A DNA stretch of 64,000 nucleotides. It comes from Cyclina sinensis (taxonomy: Eukaryota; Mollusca; Bivalvia; Venerida; Veneridae). Each line of letters begins with the position of its first letter. Position 1 is the first letter of the stretch. Below are positions 1 through 11,600 of this stretch, in pieces. Position numbers and translations under genes: made by a program. The notes beneath the pieces were generated by a model, which had not been told where the DNA came from, did not search any database, and saw only the letters and a program-made list of their open reading frames with translations. The stretch spans positions 26,026,361-26,090,360 of the forward strand of contig JAAONU010000003.1 in assembly GCA_012932295.1 (NCBI GenBank), given 5' to 3'.

Positions 1-501
1 ATTATTCATAAAATCGAATACATCAAAAACATCATCTTCTAACATTTAAAACTTTTATCAAAGGTCAGTCAGCAAAAAACATGTTGAAGCTATCATTCTA
101 TCATTTTTCATCAGTATGTTTCCGACCAATAAAAACCTTTAACCGTTGTTAGCCGGATACCAAAAGAACATATCCATGTTGCACATTTGCATTTAGTAAC
201 CTCTAACTTTAGATTCATTGCCCTTTTCTGTAAGTCAAAAGCAAACAACTGACATCCACGTTTACGAGGGGGGGATTCATAATAAGTCCATGCATGGGAA
301 AGTTATGGAACTAAAACAACAATCAGCATTGGCTTTTTATAGTAACAACCCCTAATAATCTCTAAGCATCTGTCTAGTCATTGCATGCAACAACTCTTCC
401 AGAAAAACAAATAGCTCACTTAATGTTGAGTATGAAAATCGCACTCAATTTTTATGGAAACATGTGAAACCTAACATCAAAATATTACCTGAAGAAATAA
501 G
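1..501. other. AT-rich, downstream of - strand stop
   Basis: No gene recognised. It lies 3' of the stop codon of the - strand gene ending at 502 and may hold its 3' UTR. A GT donor-like site (minus strand CAG|GTAATA near 488) would sit just after the stop, so a 3' UTR intron is possible. Confidence 0.3.
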
Positions 502-616
502 TCATTGTAGGCATTTTCTGTATTCCTCCAAACTGATTTCAGACAATCTAGCTTTGGTATCTAACGAGCATGGTTTATTACTTCTAATGTCATCCATGTT
601 TCCAGATGCTGAATAT
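502..616 (-). CDS. Terminal coding exon of an unidentified gene
   Basis: On the minus strand an acceptor (ttcttaaag|ATATTC) is followed by 115 nt that run open to a TGA at 504-502. The first nucleotide completes a codon begun in the exon at 1364-1437 (phase 2). It encodes 37 residues, polar and charged, ending ...EEYRKCLQ. With the two upstream exons it gives a 92-residue C-terminal piece in one continuous frame. I do not recognise the family. Support is the matching phases at two consecutive junctions and a plausible amino-acid composition; there is no domain evidence. Alternative: chance alignment of weak splice sites, since the acceptor at 617-618 has a modest pyrimidine tract. Confidence 0.4.
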
Positions 617-1363
617 CTTTAAGAATAAAGTGGAATAAACAATTCATTTGTAGATATATATGGAGTTAACATCAAACAATAAGTCAGGATTATGATTACA
701 TCAACAATGTTTAGATTTTATCATTATTCAAACTGTAAATATGTTTTCTATTATGGAAGTGTCAACTTGTAAAGTTGAGTTCATTTTTTTGGTACACTAG
801 ACAACTCTGTTAATTATAACAAGACCCTGTAAGGATCATTTGTTCAGGAACCATTGTTGAAAAGCAGGCCCCTGTAACCTTTGACCCGAATGGCCCTAAA
901 ATCACAAGATTTCATCTACCTATCTGGTTTAACCAGGGTTTGAGGGGCCTTGGTTCAGCAGTTCTTGACTGAAATCTGTTGTTGAATTTAAGGTCTCTGT
1001 GACCTTGACCTTAGATTAAGTGGTCAAGTTTGTAGTCAATGACTTTAACATCAGTACATTTTAATCTGTTGTTTCATACCACTGCCATTTGCAAATATGT
1101 AAATATCTAATTTGTAGATTAAAACTAATCTATTTCTAAGTTCATAATTTGGGAAAACAACTGATGAAAAAAGATCTGAACATATAAGGTTCATGACCTT
1201 TGTGCGGGTAGGTTCTTGTGTAAAGTAACATGCCACTAGCATTTGTAGCGACTGAAACATATCCAACTAGCTGAAAGGTTAACATACCTTCATACAGAGA
1301 GTTAGTTCAATAATTAACTGACAGGGGGCAACGAACAACAAAAGTAACATTTTAGGGAAGTAC
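617..1363 (-). other. Intron; contains repeat-like block 860-1040
   Basis: Predicted intron between the last two exons of the - strand gene. The part around 890-1030 ('ggccct', 'gaccttgacctta', 'gtggtcaag') reads like the transcribed-strand-independent dispersed repeats seen elsewhere in the window. No coding signal was seen; the small open frames here have no support. Confidence 0.35.
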
Positions 1364-1437
1364 CTGTGCATTATCTTTTTGTTTGGTCTGATGTACAGTC
1401 GGGCACAGTCATGTGAATCATCATTCTCTGGACTTTT
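1364..1437 (-). CDS. Internal exon of the unidentified - strand gene
   Basis: Minus strand: acceptor ttgcactag|AAAAGTCC, donor CACAG|GTACTT, 74 nt, incoming phase 0 and outgoing phase 2. It encodes 24 residues plus two bases, beginning KSPENDDSH and ending NKKIMH. The incoming phase matches the end of the exon at 2572-2662 and the outgoing phase matches 502-616. No known domain is visible. An upstream acceptor (tttttcag near 1490) gives frames with stops, so the nearer acceptor was chosen. Confidence 0.4.
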
Positions 1438-2571
1438 CTAGTGCAATTAATCCGTAACACTGATGATGACAGAGTGGGCTGTGGTACTGCTGAAAAAGTA
1501 GTCTTTTTTGAAGATATAAGTTTGAACCAAAAAAAAACCTGGTAGTTATACTTTTTATTTAACAGTATGAAATGTAAAAAATACAAATACTACAATAATG
1601 GTAACAAGAGGGCCGTGATGGCCTTTAATTGTTCACCTGAATACAAATGAAAATTTAGTCATTTACATATCTTTTAGACCAAAAAGTTATTTGAGAATCT
1701 GTAACTGGAATGTAAAGGCACTGCAGTAAAAAGAAAGTGAACAATATCAACACCTCTAAATAATGTTCACTGAATAACACAGCTAATTCTAGGTTTCAGT
1801 CATAGATACAGAGATGTTAAATCACCATGTATGTAAACCAAAATAAACTCAGAATTTTAAAAGCAAGTGAATTTTGGATCTCATTTTCAAAAAGAAGAGA
1901 AACTAGGGTACTCAAAGGCTGCCATTATTAGCATTTCTACTAGACTAGCACAGCCAAATCCTGTGATCACTTCTTGTGCCACAAGGTACATGTATTAACT
2001 TTCTTTTTCAAATATTGTATGAGTCTTAATGAGTAAAATAGAAGAAATACAAAGCAATACCTTTAAACGAAAGTTCAGTAAGTCAAAGTGCATCTGTAAA
2101 GCATCGCTGTTCACTGGAAAAGGCAAGTTCTTCTCCATTCCTTGCCTTACATATACTGCCTAAATGCTGTAAATTTATAATGAGCTTTTTCATTACTATG
2201 TGTAATAGTAATACATCAGTTTTAATTTCTTGGGCATTCATTTGTCTGTGTATCCCTTTAAAAGATATATTGCATTGTACTGAGTTTAGGTATTTCATAA
2301 AAGAACTAGCTCGTATTTATATGAAGAACAGTAAAGTATAACATCTCTAACCTAGGCATAAATCACCTAAATAAGATTTTCCAACATTATGAGAACATAT
2401 AGGGCCTGCATATTTCTACACTGGAAAATGTAATATGATATTTCCTTTAGATATATATGTCAAGATGAGCATATCTGCCATGTTTTATCTCAAGTTTCTA
2501 AAATCTCTACGAGTAGGGACCCTCATAAATGAAAGGTACTTTCTAAATGTAACATTCAAAAAATTACTTAC
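1438..2571 (-). other. Intron of the - strand gene
   Basis: No exon-like segment recognised. The open frames of about 70 codons here (for example 2083-2298) lack splice sites and protein-like composition and are treated as chance. Confidence 0.3.
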
Positions 2572-2662
2572 CAGATTTTCCACATGTTTCCTGTGCTTGT
2601 AATGCATGGCCTCAAAAACAGATGTCATCAGGTTATACCTCTTCCATAGCTGGCGAAAAAAC
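2572..2662 (-). CDS. Internal exon of the unidentified - strand gene
   Basis: Best supported exon of this gene. Minus strand: acceptor with a pyrimidine-rich tract (gtttttctttcctggcag|GTTTT) and consensus donor (AATCTG|GTAAGT). The 91-nt exon enters in phase 2 (one base completes a codon) and leaves in phase 0. It encodes 30 residues, FFRQLWKRYN... to ...KHVENL, rich in aromatic and basic residues and likely helical. Family not recognised. Upstream exons must lie above 2662 but I could not place them. Confidence 0.55.
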
Positions 2663-4880
2663 CTGCCAGGAAAGAAAAACAAATAATTGTATGAAGCTTT
2701 AATTTTACTAGTAAAGTCACACCAATATTATGTATAAGCTGACATGCAAACAAGACGTGGAATCACATGATCAGACAAGTCTCTAAGCAAAAAGGATTTT
2801 TTACGACTAACAAGAAACAAGAACAATAACAAATGGTTTAAAGTTGCTACTTATTATGAATATAAATGATTATCATAATAAAAACCTAAGAAGACAAAAA
2901 GAAAGATAGAATTTAGAATTTAGTCGTTTAGAATTTGAAATTAAAGCCCTTCTCATTTTGAGATTGTTATGATCATTATGACTCCACACTATATGAATCT
3001 GAAAATAGAAGAAAAATATACTGTTATAACAAAACACTGATTAATAAATAAATCAAGTTGGACATCATTCAAGAAAGCATAAAGTCAACTCATTGTCTGT
3101 ACAGACCAATATCAGGGACCTCAAGAGTTGGAAGCCCCATAAATGAAAGGTAGTTTCGTACTGGAAGCCACATGAAACAAACCCCTCCACCGAGTGGACT
3201 GAAATCCATGCCACACAAACATCAATGTGAACACTTCCATGCATCTGACCATATAATTTCTGCCCAGGAAATGTTTTATCACCTATGGGTTGAAATTATT
3301 ACAAAACTCGCAGATATCTGCGCATGTGTAATTTTCCACCTATCAGTGTTTTGTCTTACTCAAGTGTGGAAAAACACGTAAATAGAAGTCCTTTTCTGGA
3401 GTACAGTTTCTCTTTATTCAATACATAAACCACCAATTCTTTAATTACTTTATCAAGTCTGTACGTACGACTATTGTTTTTTAGATTTCTTCCTGATTTG
3501 TTTTTACATATTGATATATCAATAGTAAAAGTTGCAAGTCATCCTCTTAATAGCTAGGCCTCTACTCGTCTATTTTGGAAAAAGGCTCCTGGCAAATTTG
3601 GGAATTACCTGTCTTAAAATTTGTCAAATTGGGGAAAAAACTTAAATCGAAATTTGCCACAACTTAAAACAATTTACCAGATATATACAAAGACAAGGCC
3701 ACATATCACTGTCATTTACTTTCTAACAATTAAAGCATGTTTTCAGAGTGACAGAATTTGTAGAGATGAATCTATTACATATAAAGAGTCTACATAGTGT
3801 TCGTTAATCAATCTTGCAACATGCCTTCAGAATTTTCTATGAAAGAAATATTACAAGCTGTGTGTGCAATCATGAAATCATTGAAATTCATTATTATATA
3901 CGGTCAAATATACTAAAGATATAAGCATTGTTTAAATTACAGACCAAGGAAAAATGCCACCTAACATTCAGACAAGGTTAAGTTCAGAGTTTTATTATCA
4001 TTACTTTTTTGACCGGTCCTAGTCGATTACTTCTGGTTTGAACTTCCACTGATATCAAAGCATTGCTAGCAAAAAAATTTAAAATCAATCCAATCAGGAT
4101 TTGAGTCATATTTGAGCCAGTGTTACCTGACTGTTTAAGATGGTTTATGAAAAGGGGTAATGCGAAGCCTTCGGGTTAATAACGGTTTGTTACGAATAAC
4201 TCCTCTGTCGTACAGATGTGGAAAATGAAACCATTTTGTTCAACCAACAGATAAAATTCGGACTGTTCATTCACTATGGGATATTCAGTCAGAGAAATGA
4301 GAACACCCTAAGCACAGCCGATTTGCCTTTCCTGATAAACAGATAAAGGGATAACATTTTCTCGGTGAGTTTAAGAAAGGAATTGGAGACCTATTTAAAT
4401 TTCATCAAATAGTCAGTACAAACCAATGCAAGCTACATCTTTAAAAACTTTTCTTGCTATTACATTAATCCTGTAGGGTACAGTAATGTGGAATAGTAGC
4501 TACCAGGTACTCTTTGAAGTGGAGCGCAATCGATTACACCCTTTTAAGTTAATAAATACATGATGCTTACAATGTATTCTACATCAACCAGCTTATATTA
4601 AAAGAAATTTGTTGTTTATAATACAACTGACAAGAATTAGAACATGTTTTATCCTTTCCTTAAATCTACTGTTTTGTTTCTCTGATAAGTAACTTAATTC
4701 TGAAATGACTGAATAAACATAACATTATAAAATAGCTGGGATTAATTTTACCAAATCTGCAAATATATTTGAACTGTTTTGAAGAAGAGTAAAGGATTAA
4801 GGGACAAAATGGCATTTTATCATTGTGAATAATCTAAATATGAAAAAGATAGCTAAAATCATTTGAACTCTTTGCAGATG
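2663..4880. other. No gene resolved; presumably intron/upstream of the - strand gene
   Basis: AT-rich. Apart from the dispersed repeat at 3118-3251, nothing recognisable. Further exons of the - strand gene may be hidden here; none showed a convincing acceptor-frame-donor combination. Confidence 0.3.
3118..3251 (+). repeat. Dispersed repeat copy (mate at 15265-15400, inverted)
   Basis: About 130 bp similar to the reverse complement of 15265-15400. Shared blocks include 'tgaaaggtagtttcgtac' / 'gaaaggtagttttgtac', 'caaacccct' and 'gtggactgaaatccatg' / 'atggactgaagttcatg'. A short interspersed or MITE-like family is likely; no pol III boxes or terminal repeats were identified. Confidence 0.6.
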
Positions 4881-5405
4881 GCCATCGAGTCACCAAGTAT
4901 GGCCAAAATAGATCTATTTTACTTCACTAGTGCCGGTTTGGGGGAGCAAGACGTTTTCCTTACTTTGCAAGAAAAAGATGGCACAAACTTAAATGAAAAC
5001 AGTTATCCATGCTTTGAATAAATATTTCATAAGAAAAACTAATTCGCCTTATGAAAGATACCAGTTTAGTGCTATAAAACAGTTAGAATCAGAAACACTG
5101 TTAAACACTATGAATTGGGACTAAGGCGAAGAGCTGCGACTGGACAATTTGACAAGACAGACAACCAAATCCTTAATCAAGTGGATAAAAAGTGTTCAAA
5201 TTAAGAACCAATGAGTTTAAAAAAGGTGGAAAGACCTTCAGCTGGAGGAGTAATGCATAATTGCTTTGACCATGGGGTTTGTGCAAACACAATCGAAAAC
5301 AATAGACAGAAGTCTCAAGACTGGAACTTCATATGTTGAGAGTATGCATAAAGTTAGGAATGGAGCAATACCCAAACTACATGCTTCACAAGAGAAAATC
5401 ACAAT

Positions 5406-5606
5406 ATGCATATGGATGAAATTGAAAGAAAACCCGGTTGTTATAAGTGCAGTAGAGCTGGCCATACGAGCATGGATAAAAGTTGCCATGCACTTGACAA
5501 AAGGTGTATTCAGTGTGGCTTTGTAGGACATATTAGGAGATGTTGTAAAACCCTTGTAGAAAAAATTTGGAAATCCAGGAAATGGGTAAAGAAATATGCA
5601 CATTAG
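5406..5606 (+). pseudogene. Gag zinc-knuckle remnant, two CCHC motifs
   Basis: A 66-codon frame carries two nucleocapsid-type zinc knuckles: one C-x2-C-x4-H-x6-C (longer last spacing than the canonical four) and one canonical C-x2-C-x4-H-x4-C. Tandem CCHC motifs bind nucleic acid in retroelement Gag. The first has an insertion in its last spacing and the flanking frame ends within 20 codons, so this is a relic of the surrounding Gypsy element. It could in principle be a cellular CCHC protein, but the RT blocks just downstream argue otherwise. Confidence 0.75.
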
Positions 5607-5644
5607 TGATCATACTCATGTAAATACTGTTAAAATGAAATGCA

Positions 5645-5870
5645 GCTGAAGTGTTTAGTAAAATTGATTTGACAACGACTTTCCTTCAGATTGAGCTAGG
5701 TCCATCACCAAGACACATTCGAACTTTTGTGATTCATACAGGCTTATATCAATTCAAAAACTTGAACTAAAGTGTCAGTGCCACTCTTAAAACATTATCA
5801 GAAAATTATTTCACATGTTTGCAGACTTTGAAGGGGTTGAAAATTTAGGGAATGACTTGATTGTTCATGT
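5645..5870 (+). pseudogene. Reverse transcriptase fragment (Gypsy type)
   Basis: The frame from 5652 reads a palm block (VFSKIDLTTTFLQIEL, then TFVIHTGLYQFK) characteristic of Gypsy reverse transcriptases. After a stop and shift, the next frame shows FADFEGVENLGNDLIVH, where GND replaces the catalytic YxDD-type aspartate pair context. One catalytic Asp is therefore lost along with the frame. It is clearly inactive. Confidence 0.75.
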
Positions 5871-6660
5871 GTAAAACAAACAATTTACAAGACAATGAAT
5901 GCTTGAAAAATGTATTTCAAAGGTTATTAATATAATAAGTGAAAAATCATGCAAAATGACAATTTGGAATGGACAGATTACATCTATGGGACATGAACTG
6001 TCAAAACTTGGCACTGAACACACAAAGGAATGGGGAGAAATAGTTCAAAATGCTCTAAGTATGATAATAGAAAAGAAACATGAAGTTTTCTTATCCTTGT
6101 TAACTTCAATGTAAGATTTATTCACAATTATTCTAAAATATTTGAACCATTGCAATAACTTTTCAGAAAAGATGCTAGTTTTGAATGGGGAGAAAAGAAG
6201 GAATATAGTTTCAGGACATTGAAAGAACCGTTGATAAGTATGTAAACTCTAGGATATTCTAGACTTGTAGTGCATATACAATATCAGTTTTCAATGGACC
6301 ATTAGCCACTGACTGTTTTGTATACCTTGAAGTAAGACCAAAATGCAAGAATTGAAAGGTGAATTCTGAGACTAATGCCATATTCATACACAGCCAATCG
6401 TATCCAAGGGCAAGAAAATTGTGGAAATGAACACCCCAGATTAGTAGGCAAAAATCAGTTTTCATGAAAATGTAAGATGAACTTGGATGAAAGCTGGGTC
6501 AAAAGGAGCCAGATTGAAAATGCAGGACTTGTGAGTGAAATCCTGAAATATTTTAAGAGACACACGATTAAAAATATACAGACCAGGGTTTTACATTGGG
6601 AAACTGGTAAGGGCTTAATAATGATATTCCATCATGTGAAATTGGGAGAACAGGACTTCT

Positions 6661-8152
6661 AAGTGGCCAGTACTTGAGGTTTATTCATCAAAATTAAAGT
6701 TTTAGTAACTAGGAAGATAAATGTCATTATTTGGAAACTTTTGCTGCCAAATTTGGACTATTTTCTCATTTTCTGTTGGGAAGAAGCTTGTGACTGGCCC
6801 ATTCTATTTAAGGATATAAAGCCCATAAAGCTTCCATGTAATGACAATATACACATCCATATCCTCTTGAAGTTAAACAATAGTCTGTTTTTCTTTGATC
6901 AAGTTAAAAAAGGAAGGTACACCACTGAAATATTTCAATTCTAGTTAAAAGTAATTCTAGTTGTTTTTCTTCAAACAAAAGGAAATTCAAAGCATCTAGT
7001 GATTTAGGTAACAACTACATTGTATTTTTAAGATGCAAAAACTTGTTTTTATTTACATACAGGTCTTGTATAAAGTATATTTGGACAGTTTCCTTGTTGA
7101 GTTGTGACCCCTTGTATTTTTGGGGGTTATTGGTATTACCAATAGGCTCAAAATTTCAAAAACTTTTCGAAAGAAAGGAATATGATTCTTTCACCATGAA
7201 TTGCATTCATTTCTACTTTTCTGTTAATATTATCAGACACATAAATAACTCTTATTATTGGACTTTTACAACCAAAATATTGGCCCTTGCAATGCTCTGT
7301 TACATAATGCATTTGTGACTCAAACATTTAAGAATGTGAAATTAAGTTTACACAAGTGTTTCTATTTAGTAGCTTTATTTCTGTAATAACTATGCATAAC
7401 TTCATGTATGTTTGAATAAACTATAAATATATTGTTTTTGTCAATTTTCTTGACATTTTTATCGACAAACAATTTCAAATTCACAGCTTTCAATAAATTT
7501 GCATACAACAGAATCGTCACTTCCAGTCATATAAACATTACAATTATCTTGTGCAGGGCAAAATATACCTGCAAGGTCACCTTTATTTACAGTGACACTT
7601 AATAACATGCCACAAAGACAATCAAGCAGAAACAGATGGAAAATACTGTTTGTATGACATGGAACGCACATGTGTGTGTGCACAATTTCTTTAAGCCAAA
7701 AATTGAATTACATATCAAAAATAACATGATAATGACACTTAACCAAAACAAATCTGTTTTCCAATTCTTTCCTATGGACAAGAAAGTTTCATTTAAAAAT
7801 CAGTTAAACAAGGACAATTTGGAATCAGTCCAAAAGATATTGTCAAATACTGCAAGACAGTGAACAAGAATTCTAAGATGCCATGGCATAAAAATAAAAC
7901 ACAGCTTTGTCCAACATTTTAGAGAGAACGAAATACCTGCTTCCTTCATTGTCCAAATAATTAAGCCACATTTTTGTGTAAAGCTGCATTCAAGCAGAAA
8001 ATTTCTCAGAAAAGTGCTTAACACATTACATATGCTTAGGTCACTTTTCCTAACTCAAGGAGTCCTGTTTTTTTGTTTTGTCTTTAAACTAGAGGCAGAC
8101 AAGGATACAATTTTAAGAAGATTTTTTTGTGTGGTGACCCACAAAAGATTGA
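6661..8152. other. AT-rich interval without resolved gene
   Basis: No confident gene. A short - strand open segment at 7459-7650 is listed separately. The rest shows no domain, repeat or RNA gene I can support. Confidence 0.3.
7459..7650 (-). CDS. Possible terminal exon, unknown protein (weak)
   Basis: Minus-strand open segment ending in a stop at 7461-7459. It encodes a cysteine-containing sequence (for example VTVNKGDLAGIFC and DNCNVYMTGSDDSV) that vaguely resembles a beta-propeller/NHL-like strand pattern. A possible acceptor (ttattaag|TGTCAC) lies near 7593. An AATAAA on the minus strand near 7372 could serve polyadenylation. No upstream exon was found. It may be a decayed gene fragment or chance. 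Confidence 0.2.
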   Translation of the reverse strand, partial: NSIFHLFLLDCLCGMLLSVTVNKGDLAGIFCPAQDNCNVYMTGSDDSVVCKFIESCEFEIVCR

Positions 8153-8279
8153 TGCCCTGAAAAGGGCAGCTGGAAGTCAATGTACTGGAAAATGCAGTTG
8201 AATGATGTTGCCCTGAAAAGGGCAGTTAAAAATTAATGCCCTGAAAAGGGCAATTAAAAGTCGATGCTCTTAAAGGGCA
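8153..8279. repeat. 28-bp tandem hairpin array (about 5 units)
   Basis: Perfect copies of TGCCCTGAAAAGGGCA at 8153-8168, 8209-8224 and 8237-8252, a decayed copy at 8265-8279 and a more decayed unit at 8181-8208 give a 28-bp period. Each core is an inverted repeat able to form a short stem-loop. Read on the minus strand it is TGCCCTTTTCAGGGCA. Confidence 0.85.
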
Positions 8280-8314
8280 GTGGAGTGTATTCAAATTGAA
8301 ACTAACAGGTGCCA

Positions 8315-8454
8315 AGGATCTTGTCCACTATCTTCATAGCCAACAACAGATCTATCAAATGTTTAGCGCAGTTTAAATTGTGTGGTGTAAATGAACAGGA
8401 TCTTGTCCACTATCTTCACAGCCAACAACAGATCTATCACATGTTTAGCACAAC
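8315..8454 (+). repeat. Two copies of a ~58-bp repeat, related to 21447-21492
   Basis: Copies at 8315-8373 and 8397-8454 (offset 82) share 'aggatcttgtccactatc', 'gccaacaacagatctatc' and 'atgtttagc'. A third partial copy sits at 21447-21492 upstream of a LINE fragment. Dispersed repeat of unknown class. Confidence 0.7.
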
Positions 8455-11228
8455 TTTAATCTTTAACAGTTTCACACTGAAATTGTATTAAGGAAACAGA
8501 AACATTTAGTTTTCACTTTTTTCAATAAAATTTCCTTAAAGGTCCACAGATATTGTTCTCTAGCATCAAAGTAAAAAAAAGTAGATCTGTTTGTCATTAT
8601 TTAGAAAAGCTGTGTAATGTTCTTTGATAAGGACTTTGCCAATCATTTGTATGGCAAGCAACTGGAGTTAAACTTGTTTAACGCTATCAAATGTAGAACA
8701 TCATCACTCTTGTTCACTGTCTTTACACAAGAACTGCAGATCCTTGACACAGGTGATCTAAAGCAGAACTGCTTTTAAATTTATTTAAATCATTTATATT
8801 TATTGTATTAACATTAAAATTCAACAAAGTGTAAACCAACTATTCATTCTATTCTTTTTGCTCTTAGAGCAACATATTTCAACATTAATGTATATATTTT
8901 CTGGAAAAGCTTTTATCATCCCAATTTTGAACTGGCAGACATATAACTTATGTTTTACTCTAACATCCATGTGACATACTTTAAATGATTCTGTTATTTG
9001 TGATTTACAATAATAATTGTATAACCAATCCATAATCACATCACTTACAGCCTTACATAATGTTTGCCTTTAACCATCTGAATTCTTACCCTCTGCAATA
9101 TCACTTAAATTATATCAATCAAATACAGCATGGTTTGCACTAAGAATTTTAATCCTACACTGTGCTGAGTGTCAATTTTTTTACATTCGACAATACTCAG
9201 TGCTGACAACTTAATTTCAAAGACTTTTAAATGTCACATATACATAATATGTAAATAAGCCCAAGAGTGGTTGCATTTTTGTGGAAACAAGGCTTGACGA
9301 GTTACAATCAAAGCAGACACAGAAGAGTTGAAAAACTGACCTTTATGACACCACCATACTTGATCATGTTCAAGACAGTTAAAGTTTAAACTTCAAGGTA
9401 AAAACAACAGTCATCTAATATACTTGCAAGAACTACTGTACTTGTATCCCCCTTAAAAAATAGACATAGTAATGGTTTCCTCCAGTTCTAAGTCAGAACA
9501 TAAAGCCAAGTAATTTCGATGCACAGAATCATTTTCTTGTCAGAATGTCATTTTCAGACAGGGTATATAGGTAAAGCTGTTTTCCAAAGGCATTGTTAAA
9601 TAAATCCTCAACCAAGGTCTCTTGGATAAAGGTAAATGATATGTTTGCTATGTTTTTGTATTTTTTTGAGTCTAGGCCATAACTTTTTCATGTATGGACA
9701 AATAGCATGATGATTTGATACATAGAATGAGGAGCATCTGTCACTACTAATGATACTTTTGTCTCATCATTTCTGACACTGTTCATTAACTGTTACCATG
9801 TATAAGCCTTTACAGATAGTTACTATAAATTTTCTCATTCTTCTGAGTTAAAAGAAGTGTTTGCTCAGCAGTTCACTTTAACGAAGGAAAAACCTGCGGA
9901 CAAACTCATAAAAACCTGCGGACAAACTCATAAGAATTCAAAATAAGCTGTGTGAAATCTTCTGAAAAAAATACACAATACTTAGCCAAAAAAGAACTGC
10001 GATATAGAATTCAAACATTTCGTGCCATAACTCAAATAGGATTTAATTCTGAGAGCATCAACTATATACACTACTCTATCAAGTGTATATGAACAACAAG
10101 CTGCATCTACACAGGATTTTAAAAATCAAAGTAAAATAAAGATGTCAAGAGTTGACCATGAAAATTGGGTATGCGTTACTGAAAAAGGTCTGAATAGTAA
10201 CTGTCTTCTCAAAAACAAACAAATCCACAATGGTACAGTATTATTTTGCAGGAATATTGAGCAGCTTAGATGAAAGGGACTGGACATACGCAAAAAGGTG
10301 GGAACTAGATCTAATTGAACAAGGTTATGACAGGGGAAACTGCTGAAAAAGGTTACTCTTGAAGTTAAAGAGAGTTCAATGTACTGCCCACCAAACAGTC
10401 TTGGCAACATCTCAGGCTGTCAGAATTGCGCCAGAAGTAAGAACAATATTAAGTATATTCAAGTACTTTCACACTTCTAGCACCAAGTTCTTATCATCTT
10501 GATGTTATCTAAAACTTCCTTAATACACTACTAATAAATTTGGTGGATGTTCATCAAGTGAGATGATTGAATCTTTACCATGCGGTGTATATCATTAACA
10601 ATAATAAATCTGCAATGTGCATGCATTGGTAAAAGAGACTTCATTTAAGGAAGCTGCTAGAGATTGTTCAAAAGAGTGTTTTAGTTCAAGTTCCATAACT
10701 CACTTGATGATATTCTCTCCTTTAATGGTCTTTCAAAGGAATTTCAAGGAAAAGGGTGAAAGTCAATGTTGTAAAATCTTTCACTGATATGGTCCGTGAC
10801 ATTTTGAAAGTACTGTCATAAGTAAATGGGTATTTTGTGGATTAACCTAAGTCAGTTTGTGGTACATGAAGTGACATTGTTGCATAAAGTAGACCAATTT
10901 CAGAGTCTGACTATGAATAAGACAATCAATGAATATTTTGATGCTGAAAGCTTAAGTGAGTATAATGACCATGAATATGATGAAACTATTGGACAGTCAC
11001 CAGATTTATAATATTTAGAACAAAAACAGAACACAGAAAATAAAATTTACGCAGCATCTCATAAATTAATTGGATTGTATGCATAAATTAACATCTGACC
11101 TCAAAGACAGACTTTTAGGAGAGCGAAATTCTTCGAAACATGAAAGTTTTCTTCTAGGAAAACATACCTTCCACAGAATCTGTTTCCAAATACATTTGTT
11201 AGACATGATTTACTGAGCCAATCACTTT
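8455..11228. other. AT-rich interval; no gene found
   Basis: Nothing supported except a 21-bp direct duplication around 9889-9931 ('aaacctgcggacaaactcat' twice). The 94-codon open frame on the minus strand (10126-10410) has no recognisable features. Confidence 0.3.
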
Positions 11229-11600
11229 GTGGCCAAACAGACAAGATATGATCGAGCCAGACAGACAGGATATGATCGAACCTAACAGACAGCAATTGAT
11301 TGAGCCAGACAGACAGGATATGATCGAGCCAGACAGACAGGATATGATCAATGCAGATAAACAGGATATGATCAAACCAGACAGACATGATATCGATCAA
11401 TGCAGACAAACAGGATATGATCAAGCCAGACAGACATGATATGATCAAGTCAGACAGACAGGATATGATCGAGCCAGACAGACAGGATATGATCGAGCCA
11501 GTTAGACAGGATATACTCGATCCAGACAGACAGAATATGATCAAGCCAAGACATACATGCATATGATCGAGCCAGACAGACAAATATGATTAAGCCAGAC
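11229..11600. repeat. 24-bp minisatellite (about 15 units)
   Basis: Units of the form GATATGATCGAGCCAGACAG plus ACAG repeat with a 24-bp period, drifting at the ends. Because 24 is a multiple of three, the array stays open: the plus strand reads MIEPDRQD repeats (11227-11439) and the minus strand LDHILSVW-type repeats (within 11101-11583). There is no sign of a start context or flanking exons, so I call it non-coding. Confidence 0.9.

Larger units (their letters stand above)
4890..6660 (+). mobile_element. Decayed Ty3/Gypsy-type LTR retrotransposon interior
   Basis: Successive + strand frames, broken by shifts and stops, show the order expected for a Gypsy element: gag-like segment (residues like ALNKYF and PYERYQF near 4996-5070), two CCHC zinc knuckles (5440-5565), reverse-transcriptase blocks (5645-5870), a linker block resembling KDASFEW (6165-6200), and a block like ARIER..LRLMPYSY with GQEN (6340-6420) typical of the RNase H end. 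Protease and part of RT appear deleted. No LTRs were found. The reading frame is interrupted many times, so it is non-functional. Order and motifs fit Ty3/Gypsy rather than Bel or Copia. Confidence 0.8.

Noticed and set aside
5238..5603. 121-codon minus-strand open frame
   Set aside because: It is the antisense shadow of the Gag zinc-knuckle region, where CCHC motifs on the + strand explain the sequence.
11101..11583. 160-codon minus-strand open frame
   Set aside because: Produced by the 24-bp minisatellite; composition follows the repeat and no exon signals flank it.
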